DNA from: Bradyrhizobium septentrionale
Lineage (GTDB): Bacteria > Pseudomonadota > Alphaproteobacteria > Rhizobiales > Xanthobacteraceae
Length of the DNA: 64,000 bases
Direction: 5' to 3'
NCBI RefSeq assembly: GCF_011516645.4
Contig: NZ_CP088285.1
Span: 5,164,501-5,228,500, forward strand
The notes beneath the pieces were generated by a model. The model ran no database searches. It was not told where the DNA came from and saw only the letters and a program-made list of their open reading frames with translations. The translations under genes were made by a program, and so were the position numbers. Positions 27,241 through 36,345 of the stretch are shown here, in pieces. Numbering within the stretch: position 1 is the first letter of the stretch; each line of letters opens with the position of its first letter.

Positions 27241-27275
27241 AGCGGTATGAATGAGGTGGGCCTGCAGCAGTCCCA

Positions 27276-27325
27276 TCCGTCGTCATTCCCCGATGCGCAA
27301 TTGCGCATCGGGGAATGACGACGGA
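27276..27325. terminator. 50-bp perfect palindrome, bidirectional terminator candidate
   Basis: The arms TCCGTCGTCATTCCCCGATG... are perfectly complementary over 25 bp with no loop sequence spared. It lies between the GT2 gene and the oppositely oriented glnD 3' remnant, so it suits a bidirectional terminator. The CGTCATTCCCCG core resembles interspersed palindromic repeats of Bradyrhizobium chromosomes. It probably arrived with flanking chromosomal DNA. Confidence 0.7.
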
Positions 27326-27338
27326 GAGAGGCGACGCG

Positions 27339-27590
27339 TCAAGCCGCCGGCTTCGCCGCCTGGTCCTCGGTCGACAACAGATGCAGCAGCGCGCTCTTGA
27401 TCGCGGCCTGCGGGTCGGCGCGGTGATCTGGGCGCCGAGCAGGTCGGTGACATAGAACACCTCGCGGGCGCGCTCGCCGAAGGTCGCGACATGCGCCGAG
27501 GGCGATGTTGAGGTTGAGCTTCGAGATCGCGGTGGTGAGCTGGTAGAGCAGGCCGGGGCGGTCGAGGCCGGAGACCTCGAGGTTGTGAAT
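27339..27590 (-). pseudogene. glnD 3'-terminal fragment (ACT domain)
   Basis: The minus strand reads VEVSGLDRPGLLYQLTTAIS KLNLNIA in one frame, then, after an inserted base near 27500, SAHVATFGERAREVFYVTDL, LGAQITAPT, and after another shift QAAIKSALLHLLSTEDQ. This is the second ACT domain of the GlnD uridylyltransferase, the PII nitrogen sensor. Two frameshifts and loss of everything upstream make it a fragment; a functional glnD should exist elsewhere. Confidence 0.85.
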
Positions 27591-27613
27591 CGACGCTGAA
27601 CATTGACCCCGCA
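27583..27613. repeat. 31-bp direct repeat, right copy
   Basis: Identical to 23555-23585. It forms the exact junction between the glnD fragment and the truncated RhiA-like gene, as expected of a mobile-element end. Confidence 0.7.
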
Positions 27614-27871
27614 CTTAGTCCCGATTTCCCACGTGAACCTGATCTGATCGCCGACTTGGATCTGATAGGGGGAGCAGAACCAAGCCAAGGAGAAAATATC
27701 CGCCTGCAGGCGCGGCAACTTCTGATAAACGAAAAATATCCAGGGCTGAGCGGATCGATTCTTGAGCAACAGCGAGTATTGCGTTCCTTGAGCTAGCGCG
27801 GCGTTCGCCGGCTGCGACGCGCGCTGTTCGTTGGTTAGCTCTTTCTCAGCGTAGCTAATATGGATCGGCAT
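27614..27871 (-). pseudogene. RhiA-like gene, 3' truncated
   Basis: ATG 27871 opens MPIHISYAEKELTNEQRASQ, then TQYSLLLKNRSAQPWIFFVY, SLAWFCSPYQIQVGDQIRFT and FTWEIG. The KNxS...VYQ...SLAWF...F.W pattern is that of RhiA, a rhizosphere-expressed protein of unknown function known from Rhizobium symbiotic plasmids. After about 85 residues the frame enters the 31-bp repeat and glnD DNA, so the C-terminal part is lost. Assignment is from memory of the family. Confidence 0.55.
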
Positions 27872-27984
27872 AGGCGTCTCTCCTGATTCTGATCGGCAGC
27901 ATTGATGATCGCCGATGAGTTACGGTTACATGTGTCGATTTCCCTATCAACAGCGAGAGGTGATAGGTTGACACGCTACCGACG

Positions 27985-28164
27985 CTAGGTAGCGGATATA
28001 CGGATCGGAGTTTCGTCAGTCGTGGCTTGGACGAGCCTGATGGCGCGAATAGCATCATCCTTTTTGTGGTAGCTTTCGCCGGAGGTGACGATATTGAGAC
28101 CATTCCGCGCGTGTAGCTTTCAACGCCATTCCTGGTGCTCGTCTCGGTACAATTCGAAATGCAT
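27985..28164 (-). pseudogene. DUF1508 (YegP-like) gene with a nonsense codon
   Basis: From ATG 28164 the frame reads MHFELYRDEHQEWR, TGA, then KLHARNGLNIVTSGESYHKK and AIRAIRLVQ to TAG 27985. The stop sits where family members have Trp, so it is a TGG to TGA mutation. GGAGAC precedes the start. Otherwise the reading frame is complete. Confidence 0.75.
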
Positions 28165-28196
28165 GTAAGTCTCCGACGATGGTCAATTCGCAGTCT

Positions 28197-28368
28197 TCAG
28201 TCCTTTACCGGAGTGCGTTCGTTCGTCCCTTGGACTAGTCCAAGGGCAGGGACAGCATCAGGTCTTGTGATGGTAGCCTTCACCGGAGCTGGCAATCTTA
28301 TGGTGATTCCCGCCGTGCAGCGACCAACACCACTCTCGCTTGTCGTCCTGATAGAGGTGGAAATACAT
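28197..28368 (-). pseudogene. Second DUF1508 gene, frameshifted
   Basis: ATG 28368 begins MYFHLYQDDKREWCWSLHGG, NHHKIASSGEGYHHK; near 28265 the frame shifts and ends AVPALGLVQGTNERTPVKD. It is a tandem paralogue of 27985-28164, with an independent inactivating lesion. Confidence 0.75.
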
Positions 28369-28617
28369 CGGTGGTCTCCGGCGATGGTGCGTTCCGCCAT
28401 ACCCATTCGACCACATTCGGTGACCTGCAAAGCCTATGAGAAACGGTAGTTTGCAGCGGATCAGCGGCCGCGCTTACGCCGCTCGCCCGGTTAGCTCGGA
28501 TAACCAAAGGCGTAGCCGACCAAAGCAAAGACGTGGGGGCCCGCCTTGCAGTTTGCGCTTACAAGAAAGCCAGACGCAGCGAGGCAGGTTTGTGCCGTCG
28601 GAGGCAGCAGCGCTAGG
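28369..28617. other. No recognisable gene; IS debris
   Basis: Includes two GCTTACG/GCGCTTAC-type motifs reminiscent of IS66 ends, but no complete pair. It truncates the IS630 copy next to it. Confidence 0.35.
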
Positions 28618-29037
28618 ATCCGATCCCGATACTTGGTCCACTGCGCCCGCCGACGGGTGACATCGGGACGATCCTGCTCGGCGGCAATCAGCGTCTTTTT
28701 TGTAACTGAGCTTCTCGGCGTGGACGAACTCCCACGTCGTGCGGTAATCGACCTTCAGGCCACGCTCAGCGAGTTCGGCCACCAGCCCGCGCACGGTAAA
28801 ATCGTTTCGGCACCGTTGCATCAGCCATTCGCGGTGCGGCCCCGCAATCTTCTTTGGCCGATAGCCCCCGATCTGGTCTGGCTTGACGCTACCGGTCTCG
28901 TGGAAGCGCTGTACCCAGTTGATCGCCGTGCTGATGCCCACCCCAAATTGAGCCGCTGCCTGATGCCGCGACAGGCCACCTTTGATGACAGCTCTCACTA
29001 CCCGCTCACGAAGGTCGTCCGAATAGGCTCGTCCCAT
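28618..29037 (-). pseudogene. IS630 type II transposase, N-terminal half
   Basis: MGRAYSDDLRERVVRAVIKG, HQAAAQFGVGISTAINWVQR and the A6 frame break after KLSYKK as in the complete copy. It is cut at about codon 140, before the catalytic residues. Confidence 0.85.
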
Positions 29038-29128
29038 CCATGCTGGCCTCCTTCCCAGCCAGCATGTTGAATCAGACGCCTTCCGATTTGGGAATCCCAA
29101 ATCGATTCAAGCTAGACCCATCCCGCTC
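28618..29128 (-). mobile_element. IS630-family element type II, truncated copy
   Basis: The end at 29128 (GAGCGGGATGGGTCTAG reading inward, next to TA 29129-29130) and about 510 bp are essentially identical to 36430-36940. The rest of the element is missing. It is inverted relative to the complete copy. Confidence 0.85.
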
Positions 29129-29214
29129 TAGCATCGAGCTCGACACCAAATACCCAGCCGTTCTTCCTCTATGTAGCCGATCCGGTCACCGGCTAGGAAC
29201 ACTGGCCTTGTCGA

Positions 29215-29396
29215 CTACATCGCAATAGAAGTTCGGCGGTAGCCGCCGCCGACGTGCCCCCAACGCAGCCTCCGGACCAATTCCACGCTCCGGGCAGTTT
29301 CAGTTCTGGTTCCAGGTCTGCCGCATTGGCGGCGCCGCTTGCGAAGAGCGCAATGTCGCCGCCCCCAAAAAACAAACTCTCGATGGCATCGGTCAA
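29215..29396 (-). pseudogene. Outer-membrane beta-barrel N-terminal fragment
   Basis: Frames give a signal-peptide tail (ALFASGAANAADLEPELKLP), AWNWSGG, then, shifted, GHVGGGYRRTS. This matches the start of the 25-kDa type outer-membrane proteins (WNWTGFYVGAHVGGGYG) common in Bradyrhizobium. Only about 50 residues remain. Confidence 0.6.
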
Positions 29397-29399
29397 AGT

Positions 29400-29810
29400 A
29401 AGCGTCGTTCAGGCCACGGGTCTTGAGCGCGATAGGCCCAGGGCAGTAGCTGGTGATGTCGCGATCTGGACGGCCGGGATCGCCAGCCGGGATAGAAGCC
29501 ACAGGTCCAGCCCCATCGATCGGCGTCAGCCGGCACGCCGGCGCGCTCGCCAAACCAGCCAATCTTGACGTTGCCATAGAAAACATCCCAGCCCATTCGG
29601 TGAGGATCGGCTGATTGCTGGCGTGTCAGCTCGGTCATGTCTTCGATCGGGCATCGTTGCCACAGCTGCGTGAGCTCGGCCGTCGGCCGCTTGCCGGCGC
29701 CGCTGCACTTCACGTAGCGTACGCGCCCGGCGAGATCGTGCACCATCGTCGATGGCACGTGGCGCAGCGCGGCCAGGTCAACCGCGCGCGGCGTCTTGCA
29801 CTCGAGCCAG
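29400..29810 (-). pseudogene. Fragments of two small hypothetical genes
   Basis: 29650-29810 encodes CKTPRAVDLAALRHVPSTMV, VRYVKCSGAGKRPTAELTQL, the end of a small zinc-ribbon-like protein. 29400-29650 encodes MGWDVFYGNVKIGWFGERAG and DRWGWTCGFYPG, the start of an unrelated small protein, then loses frame. Both look like accessory or phage-type genes that have decayed. Confidence 0.45.
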
Positions 29811-30015
29811 GGATATCGTCGCCTGGCTTTAGCCCAAGACCTCTAAAATTGGAGTCGCGGGGTTCGGAATTCGCGATCGCTGCTTCCACCCGCGCTGGCC
29901 GCCAAAGAAGCTTTCACGGCTTCCGCCTGATCAGCCATCGCAAGGCGTAAGTGACAGATCGGAGCTTGTCGTTTTTGACGACGCCGATCGAAGCCATCCA
30001 TCCTGCTGCCATCTC
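29810..30015 (-). pseudogene. MDGW small-protein family, member 4 (remnant)
   Basis: GWMASIGVVKNDKLRSVTYA, then a shift to AMADQAEAVKASLAASAG and a degenerate LGLKPGD. It is closest to member 1 (12027-12311). Confidence 0.6.
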
Positions 30016-30278
30016 AGTTCTAGCCTATGTAGAGGGCCTGTTTTTTGGACGCCGTGTAGGTGGCGGCCTAGTTAATTCGAGCTTCGCAATCGCGGAAAGG
30101 GCTGGGCTGTTTGCGATCTTCCCCCAGGACTATCGTATGAGCGCCTCTATCGCGTTCATGGAACCAATTCCACGGCGTCGCTTTTCCCGAGTCAGTGGCC
30201 TGGGACTACGAAAGAGACGCGGGCAGCTGGAGGCAACCACATACTGTCCGGGGTTAATTAGACGGCCAAGCCGCTTCT

Positions 30279-30611
30279 TCACAGTGCGCCAGCTAACTGC
30301 TCGTGGAGCTTCCGGACAGGTATCCAATCCGACGCGGTTAAATGAAAAATCAGACGTTGGCTAATGATTCCGGGCCGTGAGGTGATTGGATCAATGTCAT
30401 CGTCGTGAACCACGACCAGTTCGCCAACTTCCAAGTCGACTTTGCAACATTCCAGCTCCGAGCGGACGGTTGAGCATTGCGACCTTGCGCAGCTATCTCT
30501 CATGGCCAGCTTTGCGGCTTTGCTCGGGTTTGCGACTGTGACCGCGTAAGTTATGTGCCTATGCCAGTCGTCGTCGTCATCGCCGTCTTCCTTGATGGCG
30601 ACCGTCACCAA
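30279..30611 (-). pseudogene. MDGW small-protein family, member 5 (start damaged)
   Basis: The usual start ATGGACGGTTGG is present at about 30624-30635 but followed by TGA after a 4-base loss; the frame resumes at GTG 30611: VTVAIKEDGDDDDDWHRHIT, YAVTVANPSKAAKLAM, LEVGELVVVHDDDIDPITSR and a longer C-terminal tail. Translation from GTG is possible, so it might still give a shortened protein. Confidence 0.5.
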
Positions 30612-30793
30612 CCGTCCATCTTGCCGCTCCGTGAGGCATTGGCCTACGAGCTAGCGAGCCTCTGCGAGAGCTATCGAACATCCGTGACACGGGGGTGGCC
30701 GCGAGGTCGGGGCCGCGTGCGCCAGTCCGTTGTGAGCTGCTGCCGGTTTGATGGACACCGAGATTAGGTGTTTCATGAAGCCGGAGGTGCGCG

Positions 30794-31069
30794 ATGAAGA
30801 GACGGAAGTTCAGTCGCGAGTCAAGATCGAGGCGGTCAAGCTGGTCAGGCAGCGTGGGGTGTCGGCGGCGCAAGCCGGCCACGACCTCGATGTTCATGAG
30901 AATGTTCTGCGCAAATGGGTGAAGACCCGGTGCAGGCCTTTTCCGGCCACGGGCTGATGAAGCCGGAGCAGCAGGAGATCGAACGGCTGCGCCGTGAGGT
31001 CGCCAAGCTGAAGGCCGAGCGGGATCTCCTAAACAAGGCCGCAGCCTTCTTCGCGAAGGAAGCGACATA
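30794..31069 (+). pseudogene. IS3-family OrfA remnant
   Basis: MKRRKFSRE, then a shift to VKIEAVKLVRQRGVSAAQAG and DVHENVLRKWVK, another shift, then MKPEQQEIERLRREVAKLKA and KAAAFFAKEAT at the stop. This is a different IS3 subgroup from the 1364-bp element. No orfB follows. Confidence 0.75.
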
Positions 31070-31409
31070 GCGTGCTTTCGCAGTCGCCGGTGCACGTATT
31101 CCGACGCACTGGCACCGAATTTGTCAGGTTCGAGACAAGTGTCGATGTCTCGAAGGCACGCATATACCACGAAGAATTCGCAAAATCTGCATCGTGCAAG
31201 AGGCACGGCGCTTGCTTTTGTTCACGGCGTCGCCACCCGGGTTTCGGGGCGTCGATCATGTGGTGACGCTCACATACGGCGTCGTTTTTGCTCCCGAGAG
31301 AAACAGAGACCTTGGCAGTTTTTGGGGCGTCGACATCTGAGCCACCGGCGAGGGGAGCGACTAATTGCCGACGATCGCCTAGCCACCACCGGCGGTGGAT
31401 TCCTTAGCT
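31070..31409. other. No recognisable gene
   Basis: A plus-strand open stretch 31072-31266 has no family resemblance or ribosome site. Confidence 0.4.
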
Positions 31410-32255
31410 ATGCTAGTACATACGCCGATTCCACGATACCAATGTTCGCAGCACCTGTATTTGGGATTCTTATTGCTCGCCGCCGCGTCCATGTTGGTGG
31501 CCAGCATACCTGGTGGTCCGGCCACCGACCTGGATGACCGTAGTCCGGCGAGTTCGCGAGCAAAGTTCCTTGCGCTGTACATTTTGGATTACAGACAGTC
31601 GAAACGACGTCCTGTGTTGACCAAGCCCGTCATGGACCTTTTCTGTATCGATCGGGCCAATGCTCCGCTGGGTACCGTCAGCCTTCCATCACTCCCGTGT
31701 CTTGGCCATTGGACTGAGCCCCGGCGCAGCAATGAGCAACCAAACTGCACTCGTCACATTCTAAACCACTGCGCGGAGGATGAAATTGCCAAATTTGCTG
31801 GAATAGGAGTTGTCGGGCAGCAGCGTCCGAAACTCTATCCGGATGGCCTAACCAATTTTGTCCTATCCACTCCCGCTTCTGTCGGAGACCATACATTTAC
31901 ATCATCCAACGGCACCAAGATCACCTACACCCTGATCATGGCCTTCAATGCCAGCCGCAATGCCTTTGGACCTCAGGTGTATATGGATGCAGAAAATAAC
32001 GCTGTGGTGTGCGCGATCCCGCCCTCGGACACGGAAACAATCTCCGGATTCCGGAATTCGTTGGCTGACGCTTTCGTCAAAGAGGCTGCCGATCCTGGCA
32101 GAGGACTTCCTCGCGTAGACGTCGAACGATCCATTGCGGATGACTGGGCCGCCAAGGCTACGAATGGCATTATGAGCCGTTGTCTGCTTGCGAAGGATGG
32201 TGGAGGCGCTCCAATAGTGATAGCCGCTCATTATCAGGGTCTTGACCTTTATTGA
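31410..32255 (+). CDS. Hypothetical exported protein
   Basis: 281 residues from ATG 31410; a GTG at 31395 is an alternative. A hydrophobic N-terminal segment (LYLGFLLLAAASMLVASIPG) could be a signal peptide or anchor. The rest is soluble, with several cysteines (LFCIDRANA, HILNHCAEDE, IMSRCLLAK) and a beta-rich centre (DHTFTSSNGTKITYTLIMAF). No family recognised. No in-frame damage. Confidence 0.5.
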   Translation: MLVHTPIPRYQCSQHLYLGFLLLAAASMLVASIPGGPATDLDDRSPASSRAKFLALYILDYRQSKRRPVLTKPVMDLFCIDRANAPLGTVSLPSLPCLGHWTEPRRSNEQPNCTRHILNHCAEDEIAKFAGIGVVGQQRPKLYPDGLTNFVLSTPASVGDHTFTSSNGTKITYTLIMAFNASRNAFGPQVYMDAENNAVVCAIPPSDTETISGFRNSLADAFVKEAADPGRGLPRVDVERSIADDWAAKATNGIMSRCLLAKDGGGAPIVIAAHYQGLDLY

Positions 32256-33044
32256 GTTCAGGCTGGTTGGAGCACCGTTTCCAGGGGAGCTTCTGCGACG
32301 AAAGACGGGGGTAATGCTTGCTGTTGCGTGATGGGAACGCTCTGGCGTCCAAAGTGAAGCAGCGCAGATCCCGTGGCAGGCGCAATACCGGTGCTGGAAC
32401 CGCCAATTGCTTTCTTGGCCGCCAAGAACGCGGCGATCTAATTGGCCATTCTCATAGAAGTAAGTCCGGCCAGAGGACGGACGGAAATTCACAAGGTTCG
32501 CTGAGGGAGAACACATGCTCAACGAGAACAAGGTCGTCTGGCCCGACCTGACGGCGTGCTGAAGGAGCTGCCGGTATGGCCGCCCCGGCGCGACCGCCTT
32601 TGGGGGGTGATTAAGGCCCGTAACTCGCACAGCACGCGCCTTGTAGTTCATATCGCTTACGGGCCGCGTAACGCTGGCCGAGATCGCGGTATGGCAGCGG
32701 TGATTTCGCTGACTAGAGCCTCGAGAATCGTCACCATGGACGATTCATGTTGTTGTCGCGCGATCCGCGTCCGATCTGAGACGTCAATGTCGCGAACCCC
32801 ACGTATGACTTCAGGGTTCGCCAACGTCACCAAAGATGCAATGGCACGTCGATTGCTTCAGATGCGACGTATTCCGTTATGTCGATGACGGTTCGCAGCC
32901 CCTTTTACGGTTCAGATGGGACCTCATCCGATTGATTCAAACTAGTGCTATGATGGAGCTGTCGCGTGGGTCGTACGGCGCGATTTAGCTGGGATTCTGC
33001 GGTGCTTCTCCCGGTGGGCAGGTGCGCCTTACTGAGTTCGTGGA
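32256..33044. other. No confident gene; upstream region of lptD
   Basis: A minus-strand frame of about 57 codons near 32690-32870 (EVIRGVRDIDVSDRTRIARQ) looks coding but has no strong start. Nothing else is recognisable. The promoter of lptD should lie near the right end. Confidence 0.35.
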
Positions 33045-35450
33045 GTGGATATGCGTGATCGCTCGCGCCGAATCTTAATGCTTACCATCGCGGGTGTTAT
33101 TGCGACTGCTTGCGGCGTTGTTGCGCCTGCGAAAGCATGGGCGCAAGCCTTCATCTACAATGAGCACCAATCGCGAGCTACCCGGCCGAAGGTGCTCGGC
33201 GGCAACCACATGCTCGTTCAGGCGACCGAGGTCGATTACGACTACAACAACAGCCGCATCTCGGCCGTCGGCAACGTGCAGATGTTCTACAACGGCACCA
33301 GCGTGGAGGCCGACAAGGTCATCTACGACCAGAAGACCAAGCGTCTTCATGCCGAAGGCAACATCCGCATGACCGATGCGGAAGGCAAGATCACCTACGC
33401 CAACATCATGGATCTCAGCGACGACTACCGCGACGGTTTCGTCGATTCGCTGCGCGTCGATACCGAAGACCAGACCCGGATGGCGGCGACCCGCGCCGAT
33501 CGGTCCAGCGGCAATTACGCGGTGTTCGACTACGGCGTTTATACCGCCTGCGCGCCCTGCAAGGATGATCCGAGGAAGCCGCCGCTCTGGCAGGTCAAGG
33601 GCGCGCGCATCATCCATGACCAGACCGAGAAGATGCTCTATTTCGAGAACGCCCAGCTCGAATTCTTCGGCGTTCCGATGGCGTATCTGCCCTATTTCTC
33701 GACGCCCGATCCGACCGTGAAGCGCAAGAGCGGCTTCCTGATGCCGGGCTTCACCTCGTACACGGCGTTCGGCTACGGCGTCGAAATCCCCTATTACTGG
33801 GCGATCGCGCCTGACATGGACGCCACCTTCAATCCGCGCATCACGTCGAAGCAGGGCGTGCTGTTCCAGAGCGAATTCCGCCAGCGCTTGGCGGACGGCT
33901 CCTATCAGATCCGGCTCTACGGCATCGACCAGCTCGATCAAGGCCAGTTTGCCGGCCAGCCCGGCGATCGCCAGTTCCGCTGGGGCGTCGACACCAAGGG
34001 TCAGTTCGCGCTGAACGACAAATGGGTCTGGGGCTGGGACGGCGTGGTGCTGTCCGACTACTTCTTCATGTCCGACTACCGGCTCGCCCAGTACAAGGAC
34101 CCGTTCGGATCGTTCCTGTCGCTGCCCACCGAGGCGATCTCGCAGCTCTATCTGACCGGTGTCGGCAACCGCAGCTACTTTGACGCGCGCGCGATCTACT
34201 ACCTGAGCTACTCGGGCAACCAGAACCAGGTGCCCGTGGTCGCCCCCGTCATCGACTACAACAACGTGATCAACAGCCCGATCCTGGGTGGCGAGCTCTC
34301 CTACAGGATGAACTTCGTCAACCTGACCCGCGAAACCGCGGTGTTCGATCCGATCACGACGCTTGCTAACACCGCCGGCCTGTGCAGTTTAACGTCCGCA
34401 GATCCGCTGGCGCGGACGCCGTCGCAGTGCCTGCTGCGCGGCATGCCGGGCACCTACACCAGGCTGACGGCCGAGGCGCAGTGGCGCAAGTCCTACACCG
34501 ACCCGTTCGGCCAGATCTGGACGCCGTTCGCCAGCATCCGCGCCGACGCCATCAATGCCGACGTCTCGAATCAGCCGGGCGTTTCCAACTTCCTGCCGGT
34601 CGGCGACACCCAGACGGTCCGCATGATGCCGACCGTCGGCTTCGAATACCGCTACCCGTTCATCAATGTGCAGCCGTGGGGCACGACCACCGTCGAGCCG
34701 ATTGCGCAGGTCATTATCCGGCCCGACGAACCCAATGCCGGCAAGCTTCCGAACGAGGACGCACAAAGTTTTCTATTCGACACCAGCAACCTGTTCGCGG
34801 TCGACAAGTTCTCCGGCTATGACCGCGTCGAGGGCGGCGGCCGCGCCAATGTCGGCGTGCAGGCCACCACGCAGTTCGATCGCGGCGGCAGCGTCAAGAC
34901 GATGTTCGGACAGTCCTACCAGATGTTCGGGCTGAATTCGTTCGCGGTCACCGATATGACCAACACCGGTGTCGACTCCGGCCTGCAGAACCCGCGCTCG
35001 GATTATGTCGCGAGCGTCGCCTATTCGCCGAACCGCACCTATACGTTCAGCGTGCGCTCGCGGATGGATGAGGCAACCTGGAACATCAACCGGTTCGAGG
35101 CCACGGCGAGCGCGAATTTCGACCGCTGGTCGGTCGCCGTGACCTACGGCGATTATGCAGCGCAGCCGGAACTCGGCTACCTGACGCGCCGCGAAGGCAT
35201 TCTCACCAGCGGATCGGTCAAGGTGGCGTCGAACTGGGTGGTTCAGGGCGCTGCGCGCTGGGACCTTGAAGCGAACAAAATCAACCAGTACGCGTTCGGC
35301 GCGGGCTATGTGGACGACTGCTTCGTGCTGGCAGCAAAATACGTAAGTTCCTACAATTACTCTGTTGGTTCGGCACCGCCCGTGCTGAACAATACATACC
35401 TGCTCACTATCGGTCTACGAACGATCGGGGTAAATTCGGTCAGTTTTTGA
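33045..35450 (+). CDS. lptD: LPS-assembly protein LptD
   Basis: 801 residues from GTG 33045, or 799 from ATG 33051. A signal peptide (ILMLTIAGVIATACGVVAPA, then KAWAQA) is followed by the periplasmic OstA/LptA-like jellyroll (QATEVDYDYNNSRISAVGNV, AEGNIRMTDAEGKITYANIM), the TACAPCKDDP cysteine segment of alphaproteobacterial LptD, and a ~550-residue barrel (FFGVPMAYLPYFSTPDPTVK, GFLMPGFTSYTAFGYGVEIP) ending in Phe. With LptE it inserts lipopolysaccharide into the outer leaflet. The usual chromosomal neighbours (surA, pdxA, ksgA, lptG) are absent, which is odd for an essential gene. Confidence 0.9.
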   Translation: MDMRDRSRRILMLTIAGVIATACGVVAPAKAWAQAFIYNEHQSRATRPKVLGGNHMLVQATEVDYDYNNSRISAVGNVQMFYNGTSVEADKVIYDQKTKRLHAEGNIRMTDAEGKITYANIMDLSDDYRDGFVDSLRVDTEDQTRMAATRADRSSGNYAVFDYGVYTACAPCKDDPRKPPLWQVKGARIIHDQTEKMLYFENAQLEFFGVPMAYLPYFSTPDPTVKRKSGFLMPGFTSYTAFGYGVEIPYYWAIAPDMDATFNPRITSKQGVLFQSEFRQRLADGSYQIRLYGIDQLDQGQFAGQPGDRQFRWGVDTKGQFALNDKWVWGWDGVVLSDYFFMSDYRLAQYKDPFGSFLSLPTEAISQLYLTGVGNRSYFDARAIYYLSYSGNQNQVPVVAPVIDYNNVINSPILGGELSYRMNFVNLTRETAVFDPITTLANTAGLCSLTSADPLARTPSQCLLRGMPGTYTRLTAEAQWRKSYTDPFGQIWTPFASIRADAINADVSNQPGVSNFLPVGDTQTVRMMPTVGFEYRYPFINVQPWGTTTVEPIAQVIIRPDEPNAGKLPNEDAQSFLFDTSNLFAVDKFSGYDRVEGGGRANVGVQATTQFDRGGSVKTMFGQSYQMFGLNSFAVTDMTNTGVDSGLQNPRSDYVASVAYSPNRTYTFSVRSRMDEATWNINRFEATASANFDRWSVAVTYGDYAAQPELGYLTRREGILTSGSVKVASNWVVQGAARWDLEANKINQYAFGAGYVDDCFVLAAKYVSSYNYSVGSAPPVLNNTYLLTIGLRTIGVNSVSF

Positions 35451-35763
35451 GCAACGGCGTTACTGCTAAAGAGGAACAGTTCACAATGTGGCCTGGTAAA
35501 GCACACTGCTTCTTCACGGAAACACAGCCTGAATCGAGATAGTTGGCATATCTGTTACTCCGCGCCACACCTCGCTCGCACGCTTCACCGGCCCGAGCTG
35601 CTTGAAGCTGCCGTCAGAAAGCAATTATGTGCAGCCCTGGCAGGATCGCTGAACTCTGGAATAGCGCCAGCAAGACACATCATGCTGTGTGTCCGTTGTC
35701 AGATGATTTGAGACTGATCAGGCGTTTCGAGAAGGGAGGCTCTGGCTCATCAGGGGTTAGAGT
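35451..35763. other. No recognisable gene
   Basis: Spacer between lptD and IS3 debris; the left end of the interrupted IS3 element probably lies here. Confidence 0.35.
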
Positions 35764-36345
35764 CTAAGCAGCCTGCAGTTGATGCTGCAAGCGGCGGTTT
35801 GCGATGGTGTCGCGCTTGATGCATCTTCGCGCTGCGAGGATCGCCTTGGCTCTGCCGATAAATACATCGGCTGGTGTGAGGTTTTCGATGCTCTCATGAT
35901 AGCGAACTTGATTGTAGTGTTCGACGAAGGCCGATATCTGCCGTTCGAGATCACCAGGCAGGTAGTAGTTGTCAAGCAGAATGCAGTTCTTCAGTGTCTG
36001 ATGCCAGCGCTCGATCTTTCCCTGGGTCTGGGGATGGTACGGAGCACCGCGCACATGCTGCATGCCCTTCTGGTCGAGCCACTTGGCCAGATCGTCCGCC
36101 ACGTAACTCGAACCATTGTCGCTGAGAAGCCTTGGCCGGTGCGCGATGGCGATGTGGTCAAGGCCGGATGCAGCGAGTGCCTGGTCGAGCGTGGCCGTGA
36201 CGTCGGAAGCGCACATGGTCGGCCAAGCCTCCAGGCCACGATGTAGTGCGAGAAGTCGTCAAGCACGGTCGCGCTTGGCCGGAAGATGCGATTGCTCGAC
36301 CAGCTGGATGATCTCGGCCTTCTCGGAGGCGGGATACCTCATGCC
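35764..36345 (-). pseudogene. IS3 OrfB with internal deletion
   Basis: Starts RYPASEKAEIIQLVEQSHLP, then jumps to LDDFSHYIVAW, where a large internal deletion and frame change occur, and continues RPRLLSDNGSSYVADDLAKW (second catalytic Asp), YHPQTQGKIERWHQTLKN (Glu) and NRRLQHQLQAA. The first catalytic region is damaged. Confidence 0.8.

Noticed and set aside
26113..27276. A 387-codon minus-strand frame
   Set aside because: Antisense to the GT2 synthase gene, whose motifs are complete. Composition is rich in Arg, Glu and His as expected for a shadow.
28480..28510. GGTTAGCTCGG looked like a tRNA D-arm
   Set aside because: No T-arm consensus or acceptor pairing is found at the right distance, so it is not a tRNA.
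31902..32651. A 249-codon minus-strand frame
   Set aside because: Overlaps the 31410-32255 gene; it lacks a ribosome site and its translation is unlike a protein. I prefer the plus-strand frame but with moderate confidence.
32690..32870. Minus-strand frame of about 57 codons (EVIRGVRDIDVSDRT)
   Set aside because: Coding-like composition but no clear start or ribosome site; not strong enough for a gene call.
33075..33941. A 288-codon minus-strand frame
   Set aside because: Antisense to lptD, whose family assignment is strong.
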